A stretch of DNA of 64,000 bases from Bretschneidera sinensis (GCA_023935145.1 CM043699.1:60094638-60158637); one strand, 5' to 3'. Shown: positions 34,351 to 45,000, numbered from the stretch's first letter. The notes: generated from the letters alone by a model not told the origin. A program made the numbers and translations.

Positions 34351-35210
34351 TTCAGCACACAACAAGAACATCATCTTGCTATTCTATTTTGGCAACTGAA
34401 GCCTCTCCATTCTTGGTATGGCTTCCTCTTCTCTCATTCCACAACTTCTTCTTGCAATCTTTCTTGAAATAAGCCTCCTTATTGCAGTGGTAGTATCTCT
34501 TTCCTCCAAATCTTGGTTTGGATGGCGCTCTTCAATGGCTCTGCCCTATACCTTTTGATTTCTCCCGGTAGTTGCCATGGATGCTACTGCCATTCCGAGT
34601 TGCTGGCCTTCCTCTAACGAATAACCCTTCTCCACTTGATGCTTCCCTCATCTTGGCTTTGAAATCATGAGTCCTTATAGCATTTATCACAATTTCCTTG
34701 GGTAGTGTATCTCTTCCATATTCAATAGCATTAATCAAACTTTCAAAATAATCAGGAAGAGAATTCAGTAACATAATAGCCAATTGCTCATCAACGAATG
34801 TTATACTATAACTAGCCAAATCTTGAACTAGTTTATTAAACACATCAAGATTATCTTGCAACTCTTTATTAGGATCCGTTTTAAAAGCAAAGATTTATTT
34901 CAGAAGATATATCTTATTAGGGAGAGTCTTGGTAAGAAATAACTCATGTAGTTTCTTCCAAATGACAGTTGGATCTTTCGAGTCTCCGCACTCCCTTGTG
35001 ACACTATCCGACATGTGTAGAAAGATGGTGCTATACACCATCTTCTTCATCTCAATCCACTGGACTTTCGTGATACTTGCTGAAAAAGCATCATCTTCTC
35101 CAATAGCCAAGTCCACTTTCTGTTGCATGAGAACAGTCTTGATCTTCCGCTTCACAAAGGGCAAAGTCTCACTTTCCATCAAACTTCTCAACAATGAAAT
35201 TTGAACCCAT
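34351..35210 (-). pseudogene. Copia gag (element F)
   Basis: The ATG at 35210 (minus) starts 'MGSNFIVEKFDGK', followed directly by TGA and a 1-base shift. The frame continues in 35165-34895 with 'MQQKVDLAIGEDDAF' and 'ECGDSKDPTVIWKKLHELF' (UBN2-type gag domain). The segment 34861-34532 has 'LLNSLPDYFESLINAIEYGRDTLPKEI'. The zinc knuckle near 34490 reads YYHCNKEAYFKKDC: its first Cys is Tyr and its Gly-His is Ala-Tyr, so it is broken. Confidence 0.9.
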
Positions 35211-35416
35211 CTTGCGAAGAAAATCCCAAGATTTATACAGTACCTACAATTGCTTTCCAACTTCTAAATCTCAAGAACTCGATCAAATCTTGATCCTAGC
35301 ACCGTTCTTAAATCACCCTTAAGAACCCAATCAGATCTAATCCCAGCAACGTTCTTGAATCACCCAAGAAGTTGACCTTTGATTCTTGTTGCCTTGCTCC
35401 GATACCCAGCTGTACA
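35211..35416 (-). other. Leader of element F
   Basis: Untranslated leader between PBS and gag. It shows three imperfect direct repeats of 'gttcttgaatcacccaagaa...cagatc' type (35275-35375), also present in G at 47660-47740. Confidence 0.55.
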
Positions 35417-35429
35417 AGCTCTGATACCA
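35417..35429 (-). other. Initiator-Met tRNA primer site of element F
   Basis: The minus strand reads TGGTATCAGAGCT, a perfect plant copia PBS, one base from the LTR. Confidence 0.92.
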
Positions 35430-35430
35430 C

Positions 35431-36252
35431 TTTTGGAAATCACCGTCAAGATACCCAGGTGGTGATCTTCCAAACACCCAAGTCTAGAATGACTTGTAAT
35501 GAACAGATACAACAATCAAGCAAAGAAAGAAAACAAGCAATTGTTATCGAGGTTCGACAAATTCCTATGTCCCCGTGAGCTACTCCGAGCTCTCTGCACT
35601 AAATTAATGAGTTCTTACATATACAGCAACACCTCCTCAAGAACCCTCTTGTTCTTGATACATGAAAGAAAAGAAAAGAAAGAAATAAGAACTAAGTGTT
35701 TCCCTGGAATTTTCCCCAAGAAAATTTCGATTACAAAGCCCTTGAACCCTTCTTCTTGTATGCTCTCTCTCTCTCAATCCCAGCCACTCTTGAATGAGAT
35801 CTATTCTAGTGCCTCTCTTGTGTTTTGTGTCTTTGTACTCTCACACTTGCACTTGAATTCTCTTGTATGATGATGTTATCTTTCTCACCCATGTGATTGA
35901 AGCTAGATGACCCTGTATATAGTGCACCAACTTCTTGAACCAATCTTGAAGTCAATCTCAACCCTTAGATATTGAGGACCAATCAACCATAGCCCTCCAA
36001 CAAGTTTAAGTGATCCTGTGCATTTTAATCAAGCCCTACGCACCCGGAAAAGAGTGTTGAAAATTGGCATCAGGTATGCCTTCGTGCTGAGGCTTGGAAC
36101 AGGGTGTGCTGAGGCTCAGAACTTGGTGCCTTGCTGGAGGCCATGGTGCAGACACCTTGAGCTAAATTCCCGGACATGTTGGAGGCCATGGCGCACAACC
36201 AGACCTGATGCTGAACTCTTCAATTGTTTAATTCTTTGACAAATTCCCAACA
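35431..36252 (-). repeat. 5' LTR of element F
   Basis: Pairs with 30317-31134. Its first plus-strand base pair is TT instead of TG, and its last bases are CCCAACA. The TC microsatellite at about 35762-35776 is shorter than in the 3' LTR. Confidence 0.93.
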
Positions 36253-36257
36253 CCCAG

Positions 36258-37200
36258 TCTAGCCCCTTGGCTAGCTGATAAGTCAGGTCTAAGACTCGAC
36301 CTGCTGAGCCATCTCAATTTTGTATCTGCGCACTGGAACTTTTTGGAATAAGATTTTTTGGCTCAAAAACCCTAAAAAGGGGCTTGAAAACCTAGTTTTC
36401 CACCTCTGCAAGGAAACTTTTCCACCATCAAATTAAATCTGATACGTCCTAACCATTTACCTAAACCCCCCTCTACAAACATAAAAACACACAAATATTT
36501 TGGAAAGACACCAAAATCTTTATAAAATCTCTAGAAAAATCCCTAACTATACAACACTTTTCAATACACCCTAGCTACCACAAAATTCCTTACATATATA
36601 AACCCCAAATTTTCACAAACCAAATTCTAGTGATACAAATTCAAGTTTTAAATCAAATTTCGTAAGCATGTGCATCCATCGATGTTCATGATCAAAGATC
36701 TGAGGGTAATCCATAATCACATGTGTATTTCTTTCACTTTGATTAATTCGATATAATTAGTCCCTTTGCACCAAACATGGAAAGATTGAATCACAAACAA
36801 AGATTAGTAGTTTTTTTAGCTATTTAATTTTATTAAAAGCATAAAGATTATTTATTTTGAGCCTCCATAGATTTATGTATGCTTTAATTCGTTGCTGGCA
36901 CATTATAAAGATTTAATTTACAAAGAATATCTTAGGCTGCATTCGAATTGTGTATGTCATATAGATTAGGTTTCTTCTTAAATTTCATGATAAGTAAATA
37001 TATTTAGAATTTATACATAATCACATGTCATTTATAATAGAATTTTTTTTTTTGTGATTTCATATTATTTGAATTTGATTAAAACTAACAAAAATCATGT
37101 TTTTTGTCGAATGTACGATTAAGTTCGAATAATAGCAGGGGAGCCGACCGACTCTATCCTTTAACTGGCCAGGTCTTGTCTTAACCTAGTCGGCTAACCT
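36258..37200 (+). repeat. 3' LTR of element E, right piece (right end uncertain)
   Basis: Continues E after F ('tctagccccttggctagctg'). A promoter-like 'catatataaacccc' lies at 36593-36606, which would place U3/R near 36630. The end of the LTR cannot be set without its partner. The figure given is only where sequence character changes (after 'agccgaccgactc...aacctgatcc'). Confidence 0.4.
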
Positions 37201-38329
37201 GATCCTAATTTTCTAGATTTTGTGTTTTATATTTTTGTTTTGTTTTGTTTTTATGTTAATTCTCTTTTGTATTAACTTGTTTGCTTCTATTGTCAGGTGA
37301 AATATATTATTTTATGTTATTCAATGATGTATTTTCCTTATTTAACTACCTTCACGCATGATTGGTGATTTACTGTTTGAGTGGTATAATTTTTTGATCC
37401 CAATTGATTGATATAATTGGGTTAAAAATGCATGTATGTTTAGTGTGTAGTAAGAATAATTTTAGTAAATTGTTAAATGTTTCTCCAACAACATGAGGGT
37501 TAGATTAGGACCTAGGCAAGAAGGGAAACCTAAAATCATTCTTCTCTCATATCCCAATCTCCTGCACAGAATCTTTCGCAGACCATTGGTAAGGGATTTT
37601 GGTCACCTTTAAAGTCAAATCGCGATTCCAATACGTGTCATCTCTGCTTTATACTTAGATGACATATCCCTTCAAAAAATGTCCCTTAGTAAGGTCTATC
37701 TCCATATAATAGTGAAGCAGTTACTAGTCTAGTACCTTAAAACGCACCTATCATGGGTGCTCTCTACTACTCATAAAGGGTTGTTTTAGACCTAGTAGGC
37801 ACTAATCTTGAAATATACCAACTCACATTGATTCGCGCCCTTGCTTAGTCATCCTTCTTTTAAAAGAATGGCCTTGGGTATTAAGTTCAGAGTTATGGGG
37901 TATGACGGAAAGGTGTGGTACCTACATGTCTCCTTAAGTTTTAATGGGAATAAGGATAGTTTATGTCAAAAATAGTTGGGACACAATGCTAAGTTATGCC
38001 TTGAGTGGGGAAAGTTAGCATTCCCCATATATATGTGGAGAAGGAAAGCTATCATTCTATTACTAAATTACCAAGCATAATTTTGTTTAATAATCAATTA
38101 TATTTTCCTTTTGTATTCTTCATCATGTGATTACTAAACTGTAATCTCATTTGCATAACTTATTTAATTTAGTTCATATTCCTCCAAGTAATTTTTTTAA
38201 TTTAATTTTTTTATCTTAATTAATATAGATTTGGATAATTAAGATCACATCATCTTGTTAGATATTGAATAAGTTATAACAGAGATAGTTCCCCTTGTTG
38301 CTTAGTTTTTTTTTTTTTGTTTTTTTTAT
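37201..38329. other. Unassigned A+T-rich sequence
   Basis: I see no supported coding frame, RNA gene or repeat boundary. The stretch 37490-38080 has a more balanced composition than its surroundings ('gcgattccaatacgtgtcatc', 'ggggtatgacggaaagg') and may be part of an LTR or leader of an element not otherwise represented. 38090-38329 is very A+T-rich and ends in T-runs that look like a splice-acceptor tract. Confidence 0.3.
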
Positions 38330-38570
38330 CAAGAAGAGTGTCCTAATTCGAACAATTCTAATCTTTGTGATAATAATGATGAGCATTGGATTCCAAAAAT
38401 TGGGATAGGATTTGAATCAAAAGAAGATGCATACAACTTTTATAATACTTATAGTGGAAAAGTGGGATTTAGTGTTCGAAGGAAATGGCACAATATATTC
38501 TAGAATGGTATAATACTTAATAGAATGTGCATTGGAGTCACAACAAATATAGTTGGGTAGTGATTAGCTC
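38330..38570 (+). pseudogene. FAR1/FHY3-like DNA-binding domain fragment
   Basis: The plus strand reads without stop from 38330 to a TAG at 38501, encoding about 57 residues. These include 'WIPKIGIGFESKEDAYNFYN' and then 'GFSVRRKW', which corresponds to the start of the FAR1 DNA-binding domain (the WRKY-GCM1-like zinc-binding fold of FAR1/FHY3 proteins, which derive from MULE transposases). Past the stop the same frame gives 'NGIILNRMC', matching the next family block but lacking its key Cys context. The C-terminal zinc ligands, the transposase domain and the SWIM domain are absent. A T-rich tract ending in 'atcaag' precedes it. It may be a relic of a host FAR1-related gene or of a MULE. Confidence 0.7.
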
Positions 38571-38667
38571 TATAGCCAAGAAAGGGTTGTTGAAGAAGAA
38601 ATCTTCCTCCATCAAGCAATGGAAAATACTTTCTTTGATGTTCAAAGTGATAAGATTTTTGGGGTTC

Positions 38668-38879
38668 TGTTGACGTGGAGTATGGATTGTGTGGGGAAAT
38701 GCAAAAAACCATATCTCTTGAACTGCAAATAGGAGACGGTGAACGCCATTATAGATGTACCTATAAATGTTGGCATTTTGTATAATAACGAGGAGTTAGT
38801 AGAGCGTGGCCTCTGTCGATGGGGCCTAGAAGGGACTCTTGAGAGTGGTATATCCTTGAATGCATTTTTCATTATTGCA
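38668..38879 (-). repeat. Candidate 3' LTR of Tat element K
   Basis: Plus-strand ends TGTTGACG and TTATTGCA, next to a purine tract on the minus strand. The minus strand has TATA-like 'ttattatac' and 'atttatagg'. No partner LTR is visible because K is cut on its right by element L. The left end is a guess based on TG. Confidence 0.35.
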
Positions 38880-38892
38880 TTCCTCCCTTTCA
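38880..38892 (-). other. Candidate polypurine tract of element K
   Basis: The minus strand reads 'gaaagggaggaa' directly before TGCAATAATG. Confidence 0.4.
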
Positions 38893-38932
38893 CTTATACT
38901 TGTGTTGTTTTTTTTTTTTTTTCTGAACAGAG

Positions 38933-39850
38933 ATGAATTCCACAATAAAGGCCAAGGAACGAGCGAAGAAAATGGCCTTGGAGAGGAAAAAAACTATTGA
39001 AGGGAAGGCGGGCAAAAAGCCTTTGCCTAAGAAGGGTGCATCCAAGAAATGGCCTCGGGATCTTCCTCCTATTTCAATTTATGTGGATGATCCAAGCTCT
39101 CCTGTGCCTCCAACAATGCCAAGAATCGCTTCCCTTGTGCCTCCTATAGAGCCCTTCCACCCTTCATCTTCATCTTAGGAGACCTCATCTGGTGTTGGAG
39201 TTCATAGGCCCAATTGGGGCATACAGATGAATGACTTCATCTTCTCTCATACTTGGGTTACGAGGGAATATCTTATCCTTGCCATACCTCTATGGGATGT
39301 AACTATACTCGGGAGGAAGCCCATCGAGAGTTTATGCTCTGTGACTGAGGTCTTAGCTTCTTAGGTAAATTTTTTATTTTCTTTTGCTTTTAAAATTTTC
39401 TGTTTCCAAGGAGCATAAACTTGAGCAGTTCTATTGCTCTTATTTTAGTTGGGCATTATGAATGGGATATTGTCCCATCGTTGTATGGATAAGAATGACT
39501 AGTTGACCAAGTATTAGTGAAAGCTTGATGATTGAGAAGCCCAGGAGAGGGCCAAGGCCGAGGCCGTGGAGGAGATGGTAATGATGAGGCGATAGAGGGA
39601 TACTGTAAGAATAAGTGAGGAATGTTTGAGGGAGGAGATGGAAACTACTGTGAGAAAGGCCATGGAAGAGGTTGAGGCTAATTTTAAGAGATCTACATCC
39701 TTTAAAGAGGTTGTGGAGGAAGAAGGAGATCTTCAATACCTTGAGGGATTCATAGAGGCCAAGAGGAGGCTAAACTACTCTTCCTTTTTACTAACTTCTC
39801 TACCCTCAAGTTCTCATCTTCTGGAGAGGAAGGTACTGGTACAGAGGTAA
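38933..39850 (+). pseudogene. Antisense ORF of Tat element K, two exons
   Basis: Runs against the sense of K. Exon 1 is 38933-39364: ATG, a basic N-terminus 'MNSTIKAKERAKKMALERKK', a proline/serine-rich stretch, then 'RPNWGIQMNDFIFSHTWVTREYL'. A GT-AG intron lies at 39365-39448 (84 bp, AG|GTAAAT ... TTTTAG|T). Exon 2 is 39449-39850, a charged coiled coil ('EEMETTVRKAMEEVEANFKRS'), then 'FKEVVEEEGDLQYLEGFIEAKRR'. That last block is shared by antisense-ORF proteins of Tat elements. The frame is phase 0 across the intron. Upstream of the ATG is a T-rich acceptor 'ctgaacag'. A likely 3' end with 'attaatgaaaa' follows near 40015. In-frame stops (39176, 39362, about 39497 and 39509) make it a pseudogene. 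Its function is unknown. Confidence 0.75.
39365..39448 (+). other. Intron of the antisense ORF
   Basis: 84 bp, canonical GT...AG, T-rich before the acceptor. Removing it keeps the reading frame between two blocks that match the same protein family. Confidence 0.6.
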
Positions 39851-40112
39851 CCCAGGCAGGATAGGACGAAGAGGTATAAACTCAATCAAGTTACACTACA
39901 AAGAAGGTCGCAGTTAATGGGGAGACCGACCTTTAAGGACTGATGCTCCTTTTTTTTTTTTTGTATTTCGAGGCCGATAGCGCCCTTTTTTTTACTTGTA
40001 CAAATATTTTCTATTAATGAAAACTACCATCTTCCTTATTTGCTACCCTTTGTAATTTTAATTTACTGATAAGGGAGTCCGAGGGGTAAAGGTCTTGGAC
40101 CTTAGTCTCGGC
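39851..40112. other. Spacer between antisense ORF and integrase of K
   Basis: T-runs at 39949-39962 and 39987-39994, then 'tgtacaaatattttctattaatgaaaa' type sequence fitting a plant polyadenylation region for the plus-strand transcript. Confidence 0.45.
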
Positions 40113-41313
40113 CTAGGGGGGCTTGTGTACTTTGAGAAGAATGTGGTGAAAACAAAAAGTTCTCTTATTGATAACTTGGAGATTGCAGAAGTAGTATTGG
40201 TGAAACAAGTAAGGCGAAAAGTCAAAAGGAAACTTTGGAGATACACTATTGATAGAACTTGCAGAGATTCTTTGTGTCCAAGTTCGAGGTATAGGCTTAC
40301 CTTTCAAATATTCAAGTTCAAACATGCCGGTTTGGCAAATTCTACGGATGTAGTATGGACCTTCCCAGTTAAGGAGGAGTTTTCTCATTTCCTGAGGATA
40401 GGATACTTCTTTTTTTTCGTAGCACCAGATCATGTAACCTAAAACTCCTATCTTTGACTCAAGAGTTGTAGTATTTAGCAACTCTTCATTGATAAATGGC
40501 GAGTCAAATCTTGGCTTTTTCTCGAGCTTCGTCGATAAGATCAACATTCATCTGCAAGGCTTTTTCATTACTCGCTTCTTTGAAGTTCTGCACTAACAAT
40601 TTGGGCGCTCTAATTTCCAAAGGGATGACCACTTCAGAACTATACGCCATAAAGAATAAAGTCCCTCCAATAAGGGTCTAAACGGTGGTTTGATAAGCCT
40701 AAAGCACATTTGGAAGGTGGCTGATCCATTGTTTGTCGGCCTCATCTAATCTTTTCTTAATGCTTTCCAAGAATGTTCTGTTAGTTACCTCAGCTTGTCT
40801 ATTAGCTTGAGGATATCCCACCGAAGAAAAATAGTGTTTGATATGAAGTTCTTCACAGAAAGCTTTGAACCGGGTGCTATCAAACTGTTTGCCATTGTCG
40901 GTGATCAACACCAAGTGTATGCGAAATCAGCACACTATTGACTTCCAAAGAAAGCCTTGGGCCTAGAGATCGGTTATGCCAGTGAGTGATTCAGCTTCTA
41001 ACCACTTGGTGAAATAGTCAGTTGCTATAATAAGGTCCTTTCTTTGTCCTGGGGATCTGGTAAAAGGACAAGGATGTCCATTCCCCTCATTGTGAAAGGA
41101 AGTGAGTTTGTGATCGAAGTCAGGGAGTTTGCCTACAGGCCAAATTAACCTATATAAAGGCGTAATGTTTACAGTTTTTCCATTTCTTGACCAATTCCAT
41201 GGCATCTCTATGCATCTTTCGCTAAAAGTGTATATGGCGAAGTATTTTGAAGGCCAAAGGTCAACTTCTAAGAAGGTTTTCGTATATATCTTCGTGAACT
41301 TCTCGAAGAGCAT
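40113..41313 (-). pseudogene. Tat integrase (element K)
   Basis: Minus strand. The core has 'DLIIATDYFTKWLEAESL' (first Asp) near 41030-40975 and 'VLITDNGKQFDSTRFKAFCEELHIKHYFSSVGYPQANRQAEVTNRT' in the frame 40914-40699. The second Asp and the Glu of the D,D-35-E triad are kept. The C-terminal region at 40547-40113 has 'LLNWEGPYYIRRI' and 'GMFELEYLKGKPIPRTW', the end block typical of Tat integrases. Frameshifts separate the three parts. Confidence 0.88.
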
Positions 41314-41747
41314 AGTCGGTTTTGGTAGGTCCGAGGCATTTCAAATAAGGTGCGATAAGACCTTTCTTTTACAGTTACCCGTCCATAATGGCGTACTATT
41401 AGGCATGAGAGATTACTTTTTTTAGCTTCATTCCTTTGCTCATGGAGTTAACCATCTCATAAATACTAGAGGATTGGATCTACCCATGTTTCTCCCTCAG
41501 TTACAGGTAGGATAAGTACTTCATTGATGCTTGGGCTGGAGAGAGTCTCGAGGTAGACAACTTGGGTAAGGTTGGTATGCTGAGATGAGGTAAGTCAAGC
41601 CAAATCATCAGCTTTTGAATATATCCGAGGAACCTGTGTTATCCGGAATATTTTGAACACTAAAACAAGTTCTCTGGTCTTCTTGAGATATTGAGCAATT
41701 CTCTCACCTCTAGCTTCAAATTCACCATTTATTTGGTCGACTACTAA
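41314..41747 (-). pseudogene. RNase H end and integrase zinc-finger region (element K)
   Basis: Minus strand, degenerate. 'VNGEFEARGERIAQYLKK' and 'QVPRIYSKADDLA' match the end of Tat RNase H. The zinc-finger part near 41420-41330 is hardly recognisable. Confidence 0.65.
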
Positions 41748-42065
41748 CTACGAGTCGTTGTAGGTGTCCAAGACTTTAGTAGTCAATGCTTTTTCTAGTT
41801 TCATCTCGACAAGTAGTGCCTCATATTCAACCTCATTGATAAAGGCTTTGAACTCGAAACTTAACTTATATTCAATGGTGAACCTATTAGAGCTACTAAG
41901 GATGAGTCTAGCTCCACTTCCAGCATAGTTGGAGGAACCATCTACATGGAAAGTCCATTTCAAAGTTTGTTTGGCCATCTCCAGTTCTGGTACTTCGGTT
42001 GGATCCTCGAGGAGCATTGTCTCCACGATAAAATCTCCGAGGTCGAGGGCTATACTAGATGTCAA
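41748..42065 (-). pseudogene. Tat RNase H (element K)
   Basis: A 105-codon minus-strand frame with 'WTFHVDGSSNYAGSGARLIL' (catalytic Asp in HVDGSSN), 'FKAFINEVEYEALLVEMKLEKAL' (Glu, in place of the usual NNEAEYEAL) and 'VLDTYNDS', where the family has 'VFSDSQL', so the third acidic position is altered. Frame ends at 41748. Confidence 0.88.
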
Positions 42066-43057
42066 ATTCTTCGAGCTCTATGGACCATTTGACCATTCTT
42101 CCTGAAATATCTAGTTTGTGAAGTACTTGACTCAAAGGCTGATCTATAAAGAGGACAATGGTGTGCACTTGAAAATGCAACAGGAGTTTCTGAGCCGAAA
42201 TCAATGGAGCATATGCTATCTTCTCGATGGGGAGGTATCTCTTTTTAGCGTCATAGAGAATCTTGCTAACATAGTATACAGGTACCTGAATACCTATATC
42301 TTCTCAAATTAAGACAGAGGCTACTACATCCTGCCCCACTAACAGATAAAGGAAGAGTTCTTCTCCCATAATGGGCTTGGTCAGAAGTGGAGGAGAGCTC
42401 AGGTATTACTTCAATTCTTCAAAAACTTTCTGATAGTCTTCGATCTAAGTGAAACTTTTGGTTTTCTAGATGGCACTGAAGAAAATGAGACATCTCTTTG
42501 CAGACTTTGACATAAAATGGTTGAGTGCCGCTTTCCGTCTAGTTAACCTTTGTACTTACTTTACCGTTTGGGGAGGAGTCGTATTTAAGATGGCCTCGAT
42601 CTTCTTGGGGTTAGCTTCTATTCCTCACTGGGTGACCATAAAGTTGAGGAATTTTCCTCTGTAACTCCAAAAGCTCATTTCGCAAGGTTCAACTTCATCT
42701 GGTGGTATCAGAGTATTTCGAAAGCTTCTTCCAGATCAGAGTTACGGTCTCTAGCCTTGATGCTTTTCACCAACATATCATCTACATAAACTTCCATGTT
42801 TTTCTCAATCTGCTAGTGGAAGTTCTTGTTCACTAACCTCAGATAGGTGACCCCAACATTTTTTAGCTCGAAGGGCATGACCTTGTAGTACTATAGCCCT
42901 CGATTAGTGATGAAAGCTATTTTTTCTTGGTCAGGCTCATGCATAAAAAAACTGATTATAACCAAAGTAGGCATCCATAAAACTGAGCAGTTTGTGCCCT
43001 GAAGTGGCATCGACAAGCTGACCTATCCATAGTAGGGGAAAACTATCTTTCGGACAG
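42066..43057 (-). pseudogene. Tat reverse transcriptase, C-terminal part (element K)
   Basis: Minus strand from 43057: 'CPKDSFPLLWIGQLVDATSGHKLLSFMDAYFGYNQ' (second RT block), then in shifted frames the 'YKVMPFELKNVG' block near 42880 and an intact active site EVYVDDMLV at about 42799-42770. The palm and thumb continue degenerately to 42070 with 'LTRRKAALNHFM' and 'KMRCLIFFSAI'. The N-terminal part lies beyond element J, at 54828-55130. Confidence 0.85.
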
Positions 43058-43489
43058 TGATATATGCCGAAACATGCAATATGATTGATTGTCCTAGGAT
43101 GTCCCTCAACTGGGGGCAACAGATGACTCTCAACGTTGCTAATTGTCGATGTCACTCAACACAACCAAGTCACAAACTTGATTTGTAAGAGGAATCATTC
43201 AACTCCAAAGCAAAGGAATTTCTAGAGTAATATTTTCAGATCAAAGGCTGATTTCTCTTCTATTCTCATTCATATTTATAGAGATTACACTGTAGGAATT
43301 CAAGACTAAAAAAATGCAAAAATACATTTCCAAGACAATTTCAACTTACTAGAGAGTCAAAACATATTTCCTAGACAACAAACTTCAAAATATTAACTCC
43401 AATAATAATGATTCTTTAACAGCCCCAAAACATAGAGAAATGACAATGACTCTTTGACTTTTTTTGTCAGCCACAATTCTGCCTCTACA
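43058..43489 (-). repeat. 3' LTR of element J
   Basis: Plus-strand ends TGATATATGC and CCTCTACA. It pairs with 54390-54827 through long identical blocks ('aggaattcaagactaaaaaa', 'ctttgactttttttgtcagc'). The minus-strand TATA-like box is the complement of 'tatttatag' near 43269. Confidence 0.92.
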
Positions 43490-43507
43490 TTATTCTCCTC
43501 CATATGA
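43490..43507 (-). other. Polypurine tract of element J
   Basis: The minus strand reads 'atggaggagaataa' before the LTR. Confidence 0.7.
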
Positions 43508-43559
43508 GAAAAACTCAACTCAGAGTTTGAAGTTAAGTCCTGTCAAAGTTACTCATCCA

Positions 43560-44730
43560 TTTTATTTAATTCTTTAGCTGAGATCCATGCATCCTCTGAG
43601 CTTGGCTTTCCCTCCCAACAAACTAAATACTGAGTATAAGTTCCATGGCGAGTAGTAATAGATGCATATCCAACACACCGATTGGTTTGTGTGAAGAATT
43701 TGCAGATATAGCAGAAAAATCATTGAGTTCACTTGAAGTTCTATCAAAATCACCATTATATGGATACAAGTCACTTATATTGAAAACAAGACTAATTGAA
43801 AATCCCTCTGATAATTCTATACGATAAGCATTCGATCCAACCTTCTTAAGTATTCGACACAGCCCAAATTTTCTTTGTTTGAGCTTATTATAAGTTCTAG
43901 CAGGAAATATTTCTTTCTGAAGATAAACCATAACCAAATCGCCCTCTTGAAACTCCTTATTTCTTCTATGAACATCAGCACTTGATTTATAGAGTTGAGA
44001 AGATTGATTTAAGTGCTCACAAACCTAGTTATGAAGAGTTTTGATGTGGGTAGCAAAATCTTCAGCATCCATGCTCACCCAAGCTGACTAGGTAATGGCA
44101 ATAAGTCCAAAACTTGAAGATGATTTCTACCATAAATGACTTCAAATGGAGACTTCTTAGTAGACCGACGGAGAGAACTATTGTAAGAAAATTCAACTTG
44201 AGGGATGATGAATTCCCATCTTTTTGAATTCTCTCTAACCAAACTCCTCAACAAATTCCCAATTGATCTATTCACCACTTCTATTTAGATATCAGTGTGT
44301 GGATGGTAGGCACTAAAGAATTGCAATTAAGTCCCCAAAAGATTCCAAAGTTTTTCAAAAAATGACTCGTAAACTGAATATCACGATCAAAAGTAATGGA
44401 TGTTGAAACTCCATGCAAATGAACTAATTCATGAAAGAATAAAGTAGTTGTATAAGAGGAATCAAGGGAGTTCTTGCAAGGTATAAAGTGCACCATTTTT
44501 TAGAATCGATCAACAATAACAAAAATTTAATCATACAGATGTTTTGTTTTAGGCAAACCAAGAACAAAATCCATTGACATATCTTCCTAAGGTGCTTTCG
44601 GAGTAGGGAGTGGCTAATATAAACCAGTATTTTGTGAAGTTCCCTTGGCCTTTTAACAAACAAAACATCTTTGTACAAAGTGGGAAACTTCACACTTTAA
44701 GGTAGGAAAAAAGTAACACTCTTTTACCAG
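43560..44730 (-). pseudogene. Chromovirus integrase core and C-terminus (element J)
   Basis: Minus strand. The core start is degenerate at 44690-44500 ('MDFVLGLPKT' readable across shifts). 'MVHFIPCKNSLD' and 'STSITFDRDIQFTSHF' (second Asp) lie in 44496-44281. 'RESNKRWEFIIPQVEFSYNSS' and 'SPFEVIYGR' lie in 44278-44075. The C-terminal domain at 43937-43623 has 'RKFGLCRILKKVGSNAYRIELSEGFSISLVFNISDLYPY', as in CRM/Galadriel-type chromoviruses. No chromodomain of the classical kind is seen after it. Confidence 0.88.
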
Positions 44731-44733
44731 TTC

Positions 44734-45000
44734 TTATGTTTTATCCCTGCCAAAATGTCCACCAAGTCCACCACCATGCAATTCACTAATGACAAACAAC
44801 CTTAGTGAACCCTCTAGTAAGCATAGTTGGTTTTCTTTTAGAAGATAGCTATTAATTATCATGAAATCACTGTTTCCTCCTTCATTTAAACCTTGTAAAA
44901 CTTTAGAAAAGAATGCATCTGCATCATAATGGTTTGGTAAGAGATCAAAACCAACAATCCCATATGATAAAGTGATCAACAAGCTGTATTTTCTACTTAG
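44734..45000 (-). pseudogene. Chromovirus integrase zinc finger (element J)
   Basis: Minus-strand frame 44982-44734 with 'YLLKENQLCLLEGSLRLFVISELHGGGLGGHFGRDKT'-type blocks: the first His pair of the HHCC finger is in 'ELHGGGLGGHFG'. The Cys pair follows in a shifted frame near 44690 ('CPTLYKDVLFVKRPR' region). Confidence 0.82.

Larger units (their letters stand above)
30317..36252 (-). mobile_element. Tork/Tnt1-like Ty1/copia element F
   Basis: 5.94 kb, minus strand, perfect TSD cccag (30312-30316 and 36253-36257). LTRs are 818 and 822 bp. An initiator-Met PBS lies beside the right LTR and a PPT beside the left. The order gag, protease, integrase, RT, RNase H is complete, with point lesions in every domain but no large deletion. 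It inserted in the LTR of E. Confidence 0.95.

Noticed and set aside
38739..38936. 65-codon plus-strand frame just before the antisense ORF of K
   Set aside because: No similarity to antisense-ORF proteins; it ends in the poly-T acceptor tract and overlaps a better LTR candidate.
43560..43650. Classical chromodomain after the integrase of J
   Set aside because: The frame ends shortly after the 'FNISDLYPY' block and no aromatic-cage chromodomain pattern could be read in the remaining sequence.
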